Shown here in pieces: positions 8,284 to 14,485 of a DNA stretch of 64,000 nucleotides. A program made the translations under genes and the position numbers. Source of the stretch: Pyrinomonadaceae bacterium (lineage in GTDB: Bacteria; Acidobacteriota; Blastocatellia; Pyrinomonadales; Pyrinomonadaceae); assembly GCA_019694355.1 (NCBI GenBank), contig JAIBCB010000005.1, forward strand, positions 106,452 to 170,451, written 5' to 3'. Below the pieces are notes generated by a model that saw nothing but the letters and a program-made list of their open reading frames with translations, had not been told where the DNA came from and made no database searches. Every line of letters begins with the position of its first letter. The stretch's first letter is position 1.

Positions 8284-9321
8284 ATGAAGAAATATAGAGT
8301 TGGAATTTTAGGTGCGACCGGCACCGTTGGACAGCGATTCGTTCAGCTTCTCGAAGGGCATCCGCAGTTCGAGATCACGGCGCTTGCGGCGTCAGATCGT
8401 TCGGCGGGCAAACCGTATTCGGAGGCTTGTGCGTGGAAACTGCCCGGCGAGATCCCGACGTCTGCTGCGGATATTGTCGTAACGCCGATAGAGCCGCCGC
8501 TTGAATGCGACATCGTCTTTTCGAGTTTGCCGTCATCGGTCGCACGCGAGACCGAGGAGGCATTTGCCCGTGCGGGCTATCCCGTGATCAGCAATTCGTC
8601 AAGCTACCGGATGGACGAAGATATTCCACTTCTGATCCCTGAGATCAACGGCGACCACGTTGGTCTGATCGACAGGCAACGCGAGAAACGCGGGTTCTCA
8701 AAAGGATTTATCGTTACAAATCCGAACTGTGCGGTTGTGAGTTTTGCGCCGCCTTTGGCGGCTCTTCATCGCAAATTCGGCGTCGAGGCTTGTGTAGTTA
8801 CAACGATGCAGGCGATATCGGGTGCGGGCTATCCGGGCGTTGCGTCGCTCGATATCACCGACAACGTCTTTCCGTATATTGCGGGCGAAGAACCGAAGGT
8901 CGAGACCGAATCTCAGAAGATCCTCGGGCGATTGAATGACGGCTCGGTGGAACATGCTGACTTTCCAGTTTCTGCACAGTGCTTCAGGGTTAATGTCGTC
9001 GATGGACATATGGTCTCGGTGCGTGTCGATCTCAAAGAGCCGGCGACGCTCGAAGATGTCGTCGCCGCGATGCGTGAGTTCCCGTCGCTCGATCTGCACT
9101 CTTCGCCGAAGCACTTCATTGCTGTTTCCGAAGAGCCGACGAGGCCGCAGACGCGCCTCGACCGCGACGCGGGCAACGGGATGACGATCACCGTCGGCCG
9201 CGTCTTTCCAGACACGGTCTTTGATTATCGATTCGTGGCCCTAAGCCACAACACGGTTCGCGGTGCGGCCGGCGGTGCGGTGCTGAATGCAGAGCTTTTG
9301 ATAAGCAAGGGCCTGATCTGA
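8284..9321 (+). CDS. asd: aspartate-semialdehyde dehydrogenase
   Basis: Reduces aspartyl phosphate to aspartate semialdehyde, the branch point to lysine, threonine and methionine. The 345-aa product begins with the NADP-binding ATGTVGQRF loop and has the catalytic Cys149 in TNPNCAVVSFAPPL. The C-terminal half contains ISGAGYPGV and the dimerisation region ending in AGGAVLNAELL. The length and the SGAGYPG motif match the archaeal/fungal-like Asd class. It supplies the substrate of DapA encoded 6 kb upstream. The two small toxin-antitoxin modules on either side look like insertions into this biosynthetic neighbourhood. Confidence 0.95.
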   Translation: MKKYRVGILGATGTVGQRFVQLLEGHPQFEITALAASDRSAGKPYSEACAWKLPGEIPTSAADIVVTPIEPPLECDIVFSSLPSSVARETEEAFARAGYPVISNSSSYRMDEDIPLLIPEINGDHVGLIDRQREKRGFSKGFIVTNPNCAVVSFAPPLAALHRKFGVEACVVTTMQAISGAGYPGVASLDITDNVFPYIAGEEPKVETESQKILGRLNDGSVEHADFPVSAQCFRVNVVDGHMVSVRVDLKEPATLEDVVAAMREFPSLDLHSSPKHFIAVSEEPTRPQTRLDRDAGNGMTITVGRVFPDTVFDYRFVALSHNTVRGAAGGAVLNAELLISKGLI

Positions 9322-9369
9322 TCTGTATTTTCGGCTTGCAACCCCTAATTACTGTATATACACTAATAG

Positions 9370-9651
9370 ATGTTCAGTTGGGATATTCAAAAGGCAATTC
9401 TCAACTTTGAAAAGCACGGAGTATCGTTTGAAGAGGCTGCAACGGCCTTTGATGACGACATGGGTTTGGATTGGGAAGACGTCGAGCATTCGGAGGTCGA
9501 ACCTCGGCGAAAGCGCCTTGCAATGTCGGATGTCGACCATATCCTTCTTATCGTTTATACCAACAGGGAGTTCGCAAATGGCAAGGAAACGATCCGAATC
9601 ATCAGCGCCAGGCGTGCGTCGCGGCGTGAGCGACGGGCATATGTCGGATAA
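9370..9651 (+). CDS. brnT: BrnT-family toxin
   Basis: A 93-aa protein of the BrnT (DUF497) family, ribonuclease toxins with a RelE-like fold. The diagnostic features are the N-terminal FSWDIQKAILNFEKHGVSFEEAATAF, the central RRKRLAMSDVDHILLIVYT and the C-terminal IRIISARRASRRERRAY. It starts 48 nt after asd, behind an AT-rich stretch (TGTATATACACTA near 9353) that could serve as a promoter. The antitoxin gene overlaps its 3' end by 74 nt. Confidence 0.9.
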   Translation: MFSWDIQKAILNFEKHGVSFEEAATAFDDDMGLDWEDVEHSEVEPRRKRLAMSDVDHILLIVYTNREFANGKETIRIISARRASRRERRAYVG

Positions 9652-9874
9652 GGACATTGATTTCTCTGATATTCCGGAATCGACGCCGGAGGAACTGAAA
9701 CGTGCTGTACGCATCGGGCGCCCCTCGACTGGTAAGGCAAAACATATGATCGCCTTTCGGATCGCCCCCGACCTGCTTTCGCGAGTAAAGACGCTTGCGG
9801 TGAAGCGCCATACGCCGTATCAAACACTTCTACACGAACTGCTCGAGGATGCAGTCAAGAGACAAAGAACGTAA
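9578..9874 (+). CDS. brnA: BrnA-family antitoxin
   Basis: A 98-aa antitoxin. The C-terminal half (KHMIAFRIAPDLLSRVKTLAVKRHTPYQTLLHELLEDAV, read in pieces) is the ribbon-helix-helix that binds the brn operator and shields BrnT. I place the start at ATG 9578 because a GGGAG Shine-Dalgarno sits at 9566-9570; the next ATG at 9641 is the alternative and would reduce the overlap with brnT to 11 nt. With the 9578 start, 74 nt encode both proteins in different frames, which is longer than usual for this module. Confidence 0.85.
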   Translation: MARKRSESSAPGVRRGVSDGHMSDKDIDFSDIPESTPEELKRAVRIGRPSTGKAKHMIAFRIAPDLLSRVKTLAVKRHTPYQTLLHELLEDAVKRQRT

Positions 9875-9877
9875 CTC

Positions 9878-11170
9878 ATGATCACACGTTACACATTGCC
9901 GGAGATGGGCGGACTTTGGTCGCTCGAGAATAAGTTCAAGAAGTGGCTCGATGTCGAGATCGCCGTCTGCGAGGTGCACGCCGAGGACGGCACGATCCCG
10001 CAGGAAGCGCTGGCGGAGATCAAGGCAAAGGCTGCATTTACGGTCGAACGCGTCAACGAGATCGAGAAGACAACGGATCACGACGTGATCGCGTTCACCA
10101 CGAATCTTGCCGAGAACATCGGCCCTGCTTCGCGGTTTGTGCATTATGGGTTGACGTCGAGCGATGTCGTGGATACCGCGAATGCACTGCTTTTGAGGGA
10201 CGCGTGCGATATTCTGCTTGCGAAGGTCGATGCACTGCTCGAAGTCTTGAAGCGGCGTGCGTTCGAGTTCAAGGACACGCCGCAGATCGGCCGCACGCAT
10301 GGCATTCACGCCGAACCGACCTCGTTCGGACTCACTTGGGCGTTGTGGTATTCGGAAATGCAGCGGAATCGACGCCGTCTGGAGGCCGCGAAAGAGGCGG
10401 TCGCTGTCGGCAAGATCTCCGGCGCCGTTGGGGCTTTCGCACATCTTGGGCCGGATGTTGAGGAACGTGTCTGCGAACGTCTCGGCATCGAGGCGGCGGA
10501 TGTTTCGACGCAGGTGATCCAACGCGATCGTTATGCGGAATATCTTTCAACGCTTGCGATGATCGCGTCAACGTTAGAGAAGATCGCACTTCAGGTGCGG
10601 CATTGGCAGCGTACAGAGGTTCGAGAGGCCCAGGAAGCATTCAAGGCTGGACAGAAAGGCTCTTCGGCGATGCCGCACAAGCGAAATCCGATCCTTTCGG
10701 AACGAATTTGCGGAATGGCGCGGACGATCCGCGCCAATGCTGTAGTGGGTTTCGAAAATATTGCCCTTTGGCATGAACGCGATATTTCGCACTCCTCGGC
10801 CGAGCGTATCGTACTGCCGGATTCGTCTGCCGCGACCGATTATATCCTCGCAAAAGCGACGAGCTTGCTCGACACGCTTGTCGTTTACCCTGAAAATATG
10901 CTCCGCAATCTCGAACTCACCGGTGGGCTTGTTTTCAGCGGCCAACTGCTGCTTGCCCTTACGCAAAAAGGCGTCTCCCGCGAAGATGCTTATGTTCTTG
11001 CTCAGCGCAACGCGATGAAAGTTTGGGACGAAGGCGGCACTTTCCGAGAACGCGTCGAGAATGACGCTGACATCACTTCGCATCTTACATCTGACGAGAT
11101 CGCGCGTGTTTTTGACCCCAAATACTACCTGCGGAACGTGGACAGGGTGTTTGCCCGAGTCTTCGCCTGA
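9878..11170 (+). CDS. purB: adenylosuccinate lyase
   Basis: Cleaves SAICAR and adenylosuccinate with release of fumarate in purine synthesis. The 430-aa protein carries the fumarase/aspartase superfamily signature SSAMPHKRNP beginning at Ser262, whose serine is the catalytic base on a mobile loop. The earlier TTDHDVIAF, GLTSSDVVDTA and GRTHGIHAEPT blocks hold the substrate-binding histidines. The start ATG is three bases after brnA, so expression may be shared or purB may have its own promoter within the toxin-antitoxin region. Confidence 0.96.
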   Translation: MITRYTLPEMGGLWSLENKFKKWLDVEIAVCEVHAEDGTIPQEALAEIKAKAAFTVERVNEIEKTTDHDVIAFTTNLAENIGPASRFVHYGLTSSDVVDTANALLLRDACDILLAKVDALLEVLKRRAFEFKDTPQIGRTHGIHAEPTSFGLTWALWYSEMQRNRRRLEAAKEAVAVGKISGAVGAFAHLGPDVEERVCERLGIEAADVSTQVIQRDRYAEYLSTLAMIASTLEKIALQVRHWQRTEVREAQEAFKAGQKGSSAMPHKRNPILSERICGMARTIRANAVVGFENIALWHERDISHSSAERIVLPDSSAATDYILAKATSLLDTLVVYPENMLRNLELTGGLVFSGQLLLALTQKGVSREDAYVLAQRNAMKVWDEGGTFRERVENDADITSHLTSDEIARVFDPKYYLRNVDRVFARVFA

Positions 11171-11219
11171 TCTTTCGAGCCAACAATCCGAAGCTGAATT
11201 TTGTGCAAATCGTGCGTAT

Positions 11220-11271
11220 TGATACATTTTGTGCGGTTTGATACGTTTTGTGCGGTTTGTGCGGTTTGTGC
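11220..11271 (+). repeat. short tandem repeats after purB
   Basis: A 19-bp unit (TGATAC-A/G-TTTTGTGCGGTT) occurs twice in tandem at 11220-11238 and 11239-11257, and runs into two 9-bp units of TTTGTGCGG type. Nothing indicates a function. Confidence 0.75.
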
Positions 11272-11760
11272 TTCAAACGGGTCCATCGATTAGTTATGCT
11301 TACAACACGGTCGAGACGGCCGAGACGAGCTAGGTTCCAGGTTTCAAGTTCCAAGTTCCAGGTTCCTGCGGCTTTGCCGCTCTATTTGCGGAAAAGCTCT
11401 GCTTTTCCGGATGACGCTATTCAACCTTTTGCGGCTCCGCCGCTGTTGTCCGGAGGCTGAGCCTCCGAGAATTGAGGAGAGACTGGCCAACGGTGAAGCA
11501 AGCTTCACCGCAAATAGACGGGCGGAGCCCGAAAGTGGCTTCGATTCGTGCATCCGTGGACGCTCGATCGTTCTTGCGGCTTGCCGCATTGCAGTGCGGT
11601 CGGGGTTCGTGGGTCAGAGATCCCCACGTGTTGCAAAAAACGCAACCGTGCCCGACCGTCACTCGCCTTAGGAATACATCGGAGCGTGCGAAGCACGCGA
11701 CAAGAAGTCGGCGGCGAGCCGCCTCCAAAGAGAACTGAAAACGGAGAATTGAGAATGGAA

Positions 11761-11903
11761 AATGTGGTCTGATTTTTTTTTGCGAAATTCTGGGACAAAT
11801 CGTGTAAGTGATTGATAATACATCACTTATTTGTCCCAAGGGCTGTCCCACGGGCGTCTTGGCTGGGACAAAAGGCGGCGATTGTCGGCGGCAAGCCGCC
11901 TCC
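11761..11903. repeat. 143-bp structured repeat, copy 1
   Basis: First of two near-identical direct copies 209 bp apart. The unit starts with AATGTGGTCTGA and a run of T, then has GGGACAAAT ... ATTTGTCCC as a long inverted pair, a second pair TGTCCC ... GGGACA, and ends with the palindrome GGCGGCAAGCCGCCTCC. The dense internal pairing suggests a mobile extragenic palindrome or a structured RNA rather than a coding sequence. Confidence 0.85.
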
Positions 11904-11926
11904 AGAAGTCTGATCTGGCCAGGGAC

Positions 11927-11944
11927 GGTCGGGCAAGCCCGACC
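11927..11944. repeat. REP-like hairpin
   Basis: GGTCGGGC-AA-GCCCGACC is a perfect 8-bp inverted repeat with a 2-nt loop lying between the two copies of the 143-bp unit. Confidence 0.8.
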
Positions 11945-11969
11945 GCACTGCGAAGGGCAAGCCCAGAAG

Positions 11970-12112
11970 AATGTGGTCTGATTTTTTTTTGCGAAATTCT
12001 GGGACAAATCGCGTAAGTAACTGATAACACAGCACTTATTTGTCCCAAGAGCTGTCCCACGAGCGTCTTGGCTGGGACAAAAGGCGGCGATTGTCGGCGG
12101 CAAGCCGCCTCC
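11970..12112. repeat. 143-bp structured repeat, copy 2
   Basis: Second copy of the unit. It differs from the first at scattered positions, mostly in the loop between GGGACAAAT and ATTTGTCCC (CGCGTAAGTAAC versus CGTGTAAGTGAT), while the paired arms are unchanged. That distribution of differences is what conservation of a fold would give. Confidence 0.85.
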
Positions 12113-12134
12113 GAGGTTAGTTTTGGGCACGGTT

Positions 12135-12154
12135 CCACGGCATAAATGCCGTGG
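12135..12154. repeat. perfect hairpin
   Basis: CCACGGCAT-AA-ATGCCGTGG, a 9-bp stem with a 2-nt loop, directly after the second 143-bp unit. It is not followed by a T run, so it is not a classical terminator. Confidence 0.75.
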
Positions 12155-12316
12155 CAATTCGGCGGAAAGCTGCGTTGAGTTTTACGCCCGTACTAATGTG
12201 CGGGCATCTGCAATGCTGACCGCCCGCTGACGCAGGCGGTTCTGACTCTGGAACTACGCCATTACCTCGGGCGGGCTTGCGGCAACGCTCTGCGGGAGAG
12301 CGTCCTTCTTTGCGGC

Positions 12317-12368
12317 CTTTGCGTGAACTTTGCGTTTAAACCGGAACGTAAACGCAAAGTTCGCAAAG
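12317..12368. repeat. large inverted repeat with CTTTGCG arms
   Basis: The left arm at 12317-12338 and the right arm at 12349-12368 pair over about 20 bp apart from a 2-nt bulge (TG). The right arm contains GCAAAGTTCGCAAAG, which appears again at about 12378-12393. It is likely a further extragenic repeat family. Confidence 0.75.
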
Positions 12369-12503
12369 TGAAACCCTGCAAAGTTCGCAAAGGAAGACTT
12401 ATGACTTCTCACTTTTCACCTATGACTTATTTCGGAGTCAGAGGCGTGCGGAATGCGGATCGTCGGCGGGCAAGCCGCCTCCGGGAAGTTTGTTATACTG
12501 TCG

Positions 12504-12567
12504 CCCCTTACAGGGGACGGAAATGCGAAGGACGGCGTCCTGCACATTATGTGCAAAACGCCGTCCT
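12504..12567. repeat. two adjacent strong hairpins
   Basis: CCCCT-TAC-AGGGG lies at 12504-12516. A longer stem-loop lies at 12529-12567: arms AGGACGGCGT and ACGCCGTCCT, a 2x2 internal loop, then TGCACA-TTA-TGTGCA. A TATACT that could be a -10 element is at 12493-12498. The pair lies 28 nt beyond the stop of the leftward gene at 12595, so it could end that transcript, although no T run follows on that strand. Confidence 0.6.
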
Positions 12568-12594
12568 CAAAGACGACCAAGGCCAGGATCGATC

Positions 12595-13011
12595 CTAGTT
12601 GGAGAATTTGTCGGCGAAGTTGCCGATGACCGGTATTTTGTAAACTTCTCCCTGAAACGCCTTGATAGCGGAGATGACCATGAATACAAAGAGTCCAATT
12701 CCGATAACGAGCACGACAAGGTAAACCAACATCGACAGAATTCCAAAAAGCGATGAGTTTAGAGCCGCCCCAATAGCGAAAATGACCATACTCACGATCA
12801 CGGCGGCAATATAAAGCACGATAGAAGTTGCTGTTAGCAAGATCGACTGCATTGCGTGAAATCGCGGTAACTTATTCGTCTTGTCGGTTACGAGCACTAC
12901 GATACTATATATAAGGCCCAAAGCGCAGACCACGTTTCCGACATAGCAGATCAAAGCTCCGATATTATTATCCAACCCGAGTGCCGTTTTACCGGCCGAC
13001 ATATTTTGCAT
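12595..13011 (-). CDS. DUF4870-type small membrane protein
   Basis: A 138-aa integral membrane protein. Three or four hydrophobic segments are visible: ALICYVGNVVCALGLIYSIVVLV, SILLTATSIVLYIAAVIVSMVIFAIG, and SMLVYLVVLVIGIGLFVFMVISA (each read as separate pieces). The amphipathic KTNKLPRFHAMQSILL link and the C-terminal AIKAFQGEVYKIPVIG are typical of the DUF4870/Tic20-like family, whose function is unknown. It is transcribed leftward, away from purS, with 138 bp between the two starts. Confidence 0.85.
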   Translation of the reverse strand: MQNMSAGKTALGLDNNIGALICYVGNVVCALGLIYSIVVLVTDKTNKLPRFHAMQSILLTATSIVLYIAAVIVSMVIFAIGAALNSSLFGILSMLVYLVVLVIGIGLFVFMVISAIKAFQGEVYKIPVIGNFADKFSN

Positions 13012-13149
13012 ATTTCCTTGACGTTTGCTCCTTAGAAAATTGAATGAGGACGGTTCGCTATCAAATTACGATAATGAACATTAACACAGGACATTGATTT
13101 ATACAATTTTTTGCGTAAGAATCTATACCTTGTTTCACAAACCGTATTA

Positions 13150-13401
13150 ATGAAAGCAAAGGTTTATGTGACGCTCAAAAAGGGCGTTCTCGATCCGCAG
13201 GGCAAGGCAATTCATCATTCGGCAGAGCTCTTGGGCTATTCGGCGCTCGCTGACATCCGACAAGGCAAATACTTTGAGATCAGTTTTAACGACGGCGTGG
13301 GCGAAGCGGAGGCCCGCGAGGCCGCCGAGACGATCGGCCGCGACGTTCTGGCGAATCCTGTGATCGAGGATTTTCAAGTGGAGATCGAGAGTGGTTCGTA
13401 G
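13150..13401 (+). CDS. purS: phosphoribosylformylglycinamidine synthase, PurS subunit
   Basis: The 83-aa small subunit bridges PurQ and PurL so that ammonia can pass from the glutaminase to the synthetase in the fourth step of purine synthesis. MKAKVYVTLKKGVLDPQGKA is the family N-terminus and FEISF and NPVIEDFQVEI the later strands. I start at ATG 13150; the frame is open back to 13111 but that part is not conserved. purQ follows after a small inserted gene fragment; purL is not in the window. Confidence 0.93.
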   Translation: MKAKVYVTLKKGVLDPQGKAIHHSAELLGYSALADIRQGKYFEISFNDGVGEAEAREAAETIGRDVLANPVIEDFQVEIESGS

Positions 13402-13404
13402 TTC

Positions 13405-13651
13405 GTTGTTCGTCGCACAGGGTGTTTGACCCTTATGAGTAGAACAAATTTTGAAAATCTACGAGTGTACAAATTGTCTGAGGACCTGTCAGATAGGATT
13501 TGGGAGATCACCTCGCGTTGGAGCCATTTCGACCGTGACACGGTCGGAAAGCAAATTGTTAGGTCGGCTGATAGTATTGGGGCGAATATTGCGGAGGGTA
13601 CCGGCCGGTATGGCACCCAAGACAACAAACGATCGACGAACGACGAACAAC
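13405..13651. repeat. 11-bp inverted repeats bounding an insertion
   Basis: GTTGTTCGTCG at 13405-13415 has its exact reverse complement at 13641-13651. The arms begin three bases after the purS stop and end ten bases before the purQ start, and so enclose the truncated four-helix-bundle gene almost exactly. Related TTCGT/ACGAA repeats extend the right arm inward. Confidence 0.7.
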
Positions 13652-13665
13652 CAGCAAGCATATGA
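13435..13665 (+). pseudogene. truncated four-helix-bundle (IVS-type) protein
   Basis: 77 residues from ATG 13435. The first 55 match the four-helix-bundle family first known from 23S rRNA intervening sequences: FENLRVYKLSEDLSDRIWEI, then [24 protein letters not shown]. Full-length members are about 115-125 aa and continue with two more helices (E-x-x-x-F-L...). Here the frame passes into unrelated residues after GRYG, so the second half is missing. It sits between purS and purQ, inside the 11-bp inverted repeats. It is probably a decayed insertion, although a short product could still be made. Confidence 0.75.
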
Positions 13666-14363
13666 AATTTGGTGTAATTGTATTTCCCGGTTCGAATTGT
13701 GATCACGACGCTTATCACGTTGTGTCGAAATACGTGGGCCAGCCGGTGGATTTTATCTGGCATAAGGAGACGGACCTCTCGTCCTTTGACGCGGTGATCG
13801 TCCCCGGCGGTTTCTCGTATGGTGATTATTTGCGTGCCGGTGCTTTGGCCAGATTTTCGCCCGTGATGAATTCGCTCAAGGATTTTGCCGCCGAGGGCAA
13901 GTTCGTGATGGGCATCTGCAACGGATTCCAGATACTTTGCGAGGCGGGGCTTTTGCCCGGAGCTTTGCGGCGGAACGCGGGCCTGCATTTTATCTGCAAA
14001 CACGTGAATTTGCGTGTCGAGACGGCCAATTCGCCGTTTACGAGTGCACTCGAGAACGGCAAAGTGCTCTCGATGCCGATCGCTCACGCCGAGGGGAATT
14101 ACACCTGCGACGACGAGACCTACGACCTTCTCGAGGAGAACGGCCAGATCCTTTTCCGTTATTCGGATGAGTATGGGAATGTGGTTGAAGCCGCGAACCC
14201 GAACGGTTCTCGAGGGAACATCGCGGGTATCACGAACCTCGACCGCAACGTACTCGGTATGATGCCGCACCCTGAACGGGCCTGCGATGACCTGCTCGGT
14301 TCAAGCGACGGCTGCGATATCTTTCGCTCCCTCACACACGCGATCGAAGCTCAGACCGCCTGA
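13662..14363 (+). CDS. purQ: phosphoribosylformylglycinamidine synthase, PurQ glutaminase
   Basis: A 233-aa class I glutamine amidotransferase that supplies ammonia to PurL. The nucleophile is Cys86 in [11 protein letters not shown]. The catalytic His/Glu pair is in [11 protein letters not shown] near the C-terminus, and [17 protein letters not shown] is the oxyanion-strand region of PurQ. The gene starts ten bases after the right inverted repeat. Together with purS it belongs to the three-subunit FGAM synthase type. Confidence 0.95.
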   Translation: MKFGVIVFPGSNCDHDAYHVVSKYVGQPVDFIWHKETDLSSFDAVIVPGGFSYGDYLRAGALARFSPVMNSLKDFAAEGKFVMGICNGFQILCEAGLLPGALRRNAGLHFICKHVNLRVETANSPFTSALENGKVLSMPIAHAEGNYTCDDETYDLLEENGQILFRYSDEYGNVVEAANPNGSRGNIAGITNLDRNVLGMMPHPERACDDLLGSSDGCDIFRSLTHAIEAQTA

Positions 14364-14392
14364 GCTGAAGTTGCCGCATTTGGACGCCGCGA

Positions 14393-14415
14393 AGCTGTCG
14401 GTCCCACCGACGGCT
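14393..14415 (+). terminator. possible hairpin after purQ
   Basis: GTCGGT-CCC-ACCGAC with flanking AGCT/GGCT pairing forms a stem of about ten pairs, 30 nt after the purQ stop. There is no clear T tract, so an intrinsic terminator is only suspected. Confidence 0.35.
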
Positions 14416-14485
14416 CAGATATTTGCTTGTAAGCCCCCCCCCGCGTGATAGATTGGGGAAAACCCAAGAACCGAGGAACCGTTAT

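Larger units (their letters stand above)
11171..12594. other. gene-free region packed with palindromes
   Basis: About 1.4 kb between purB and the DUF4870-type gene without a credible gene on either strand; the open frames here are short and have repetitive, low-complexity translations. The region contains many GC-rich inverted repeats built on GGCGGC-AA-GCCGCC or GGAGGCT-GAG-CCTCC (near 11451, 11708, 11888, 12097, 12465), two copies of a 143-bp unit, and several larger hairpins listed separately. This looks like an accumulation of REP/BIME-like extragenic palindromes. Confidence 0.8.

Noticed and set aside
11417..12157. 246-codon minus-strand frame across the repeat region
   Set aside because: Its translation contains the same peptide strings repeated because it crosses the 143-bp repeats; no protein family is suggested.
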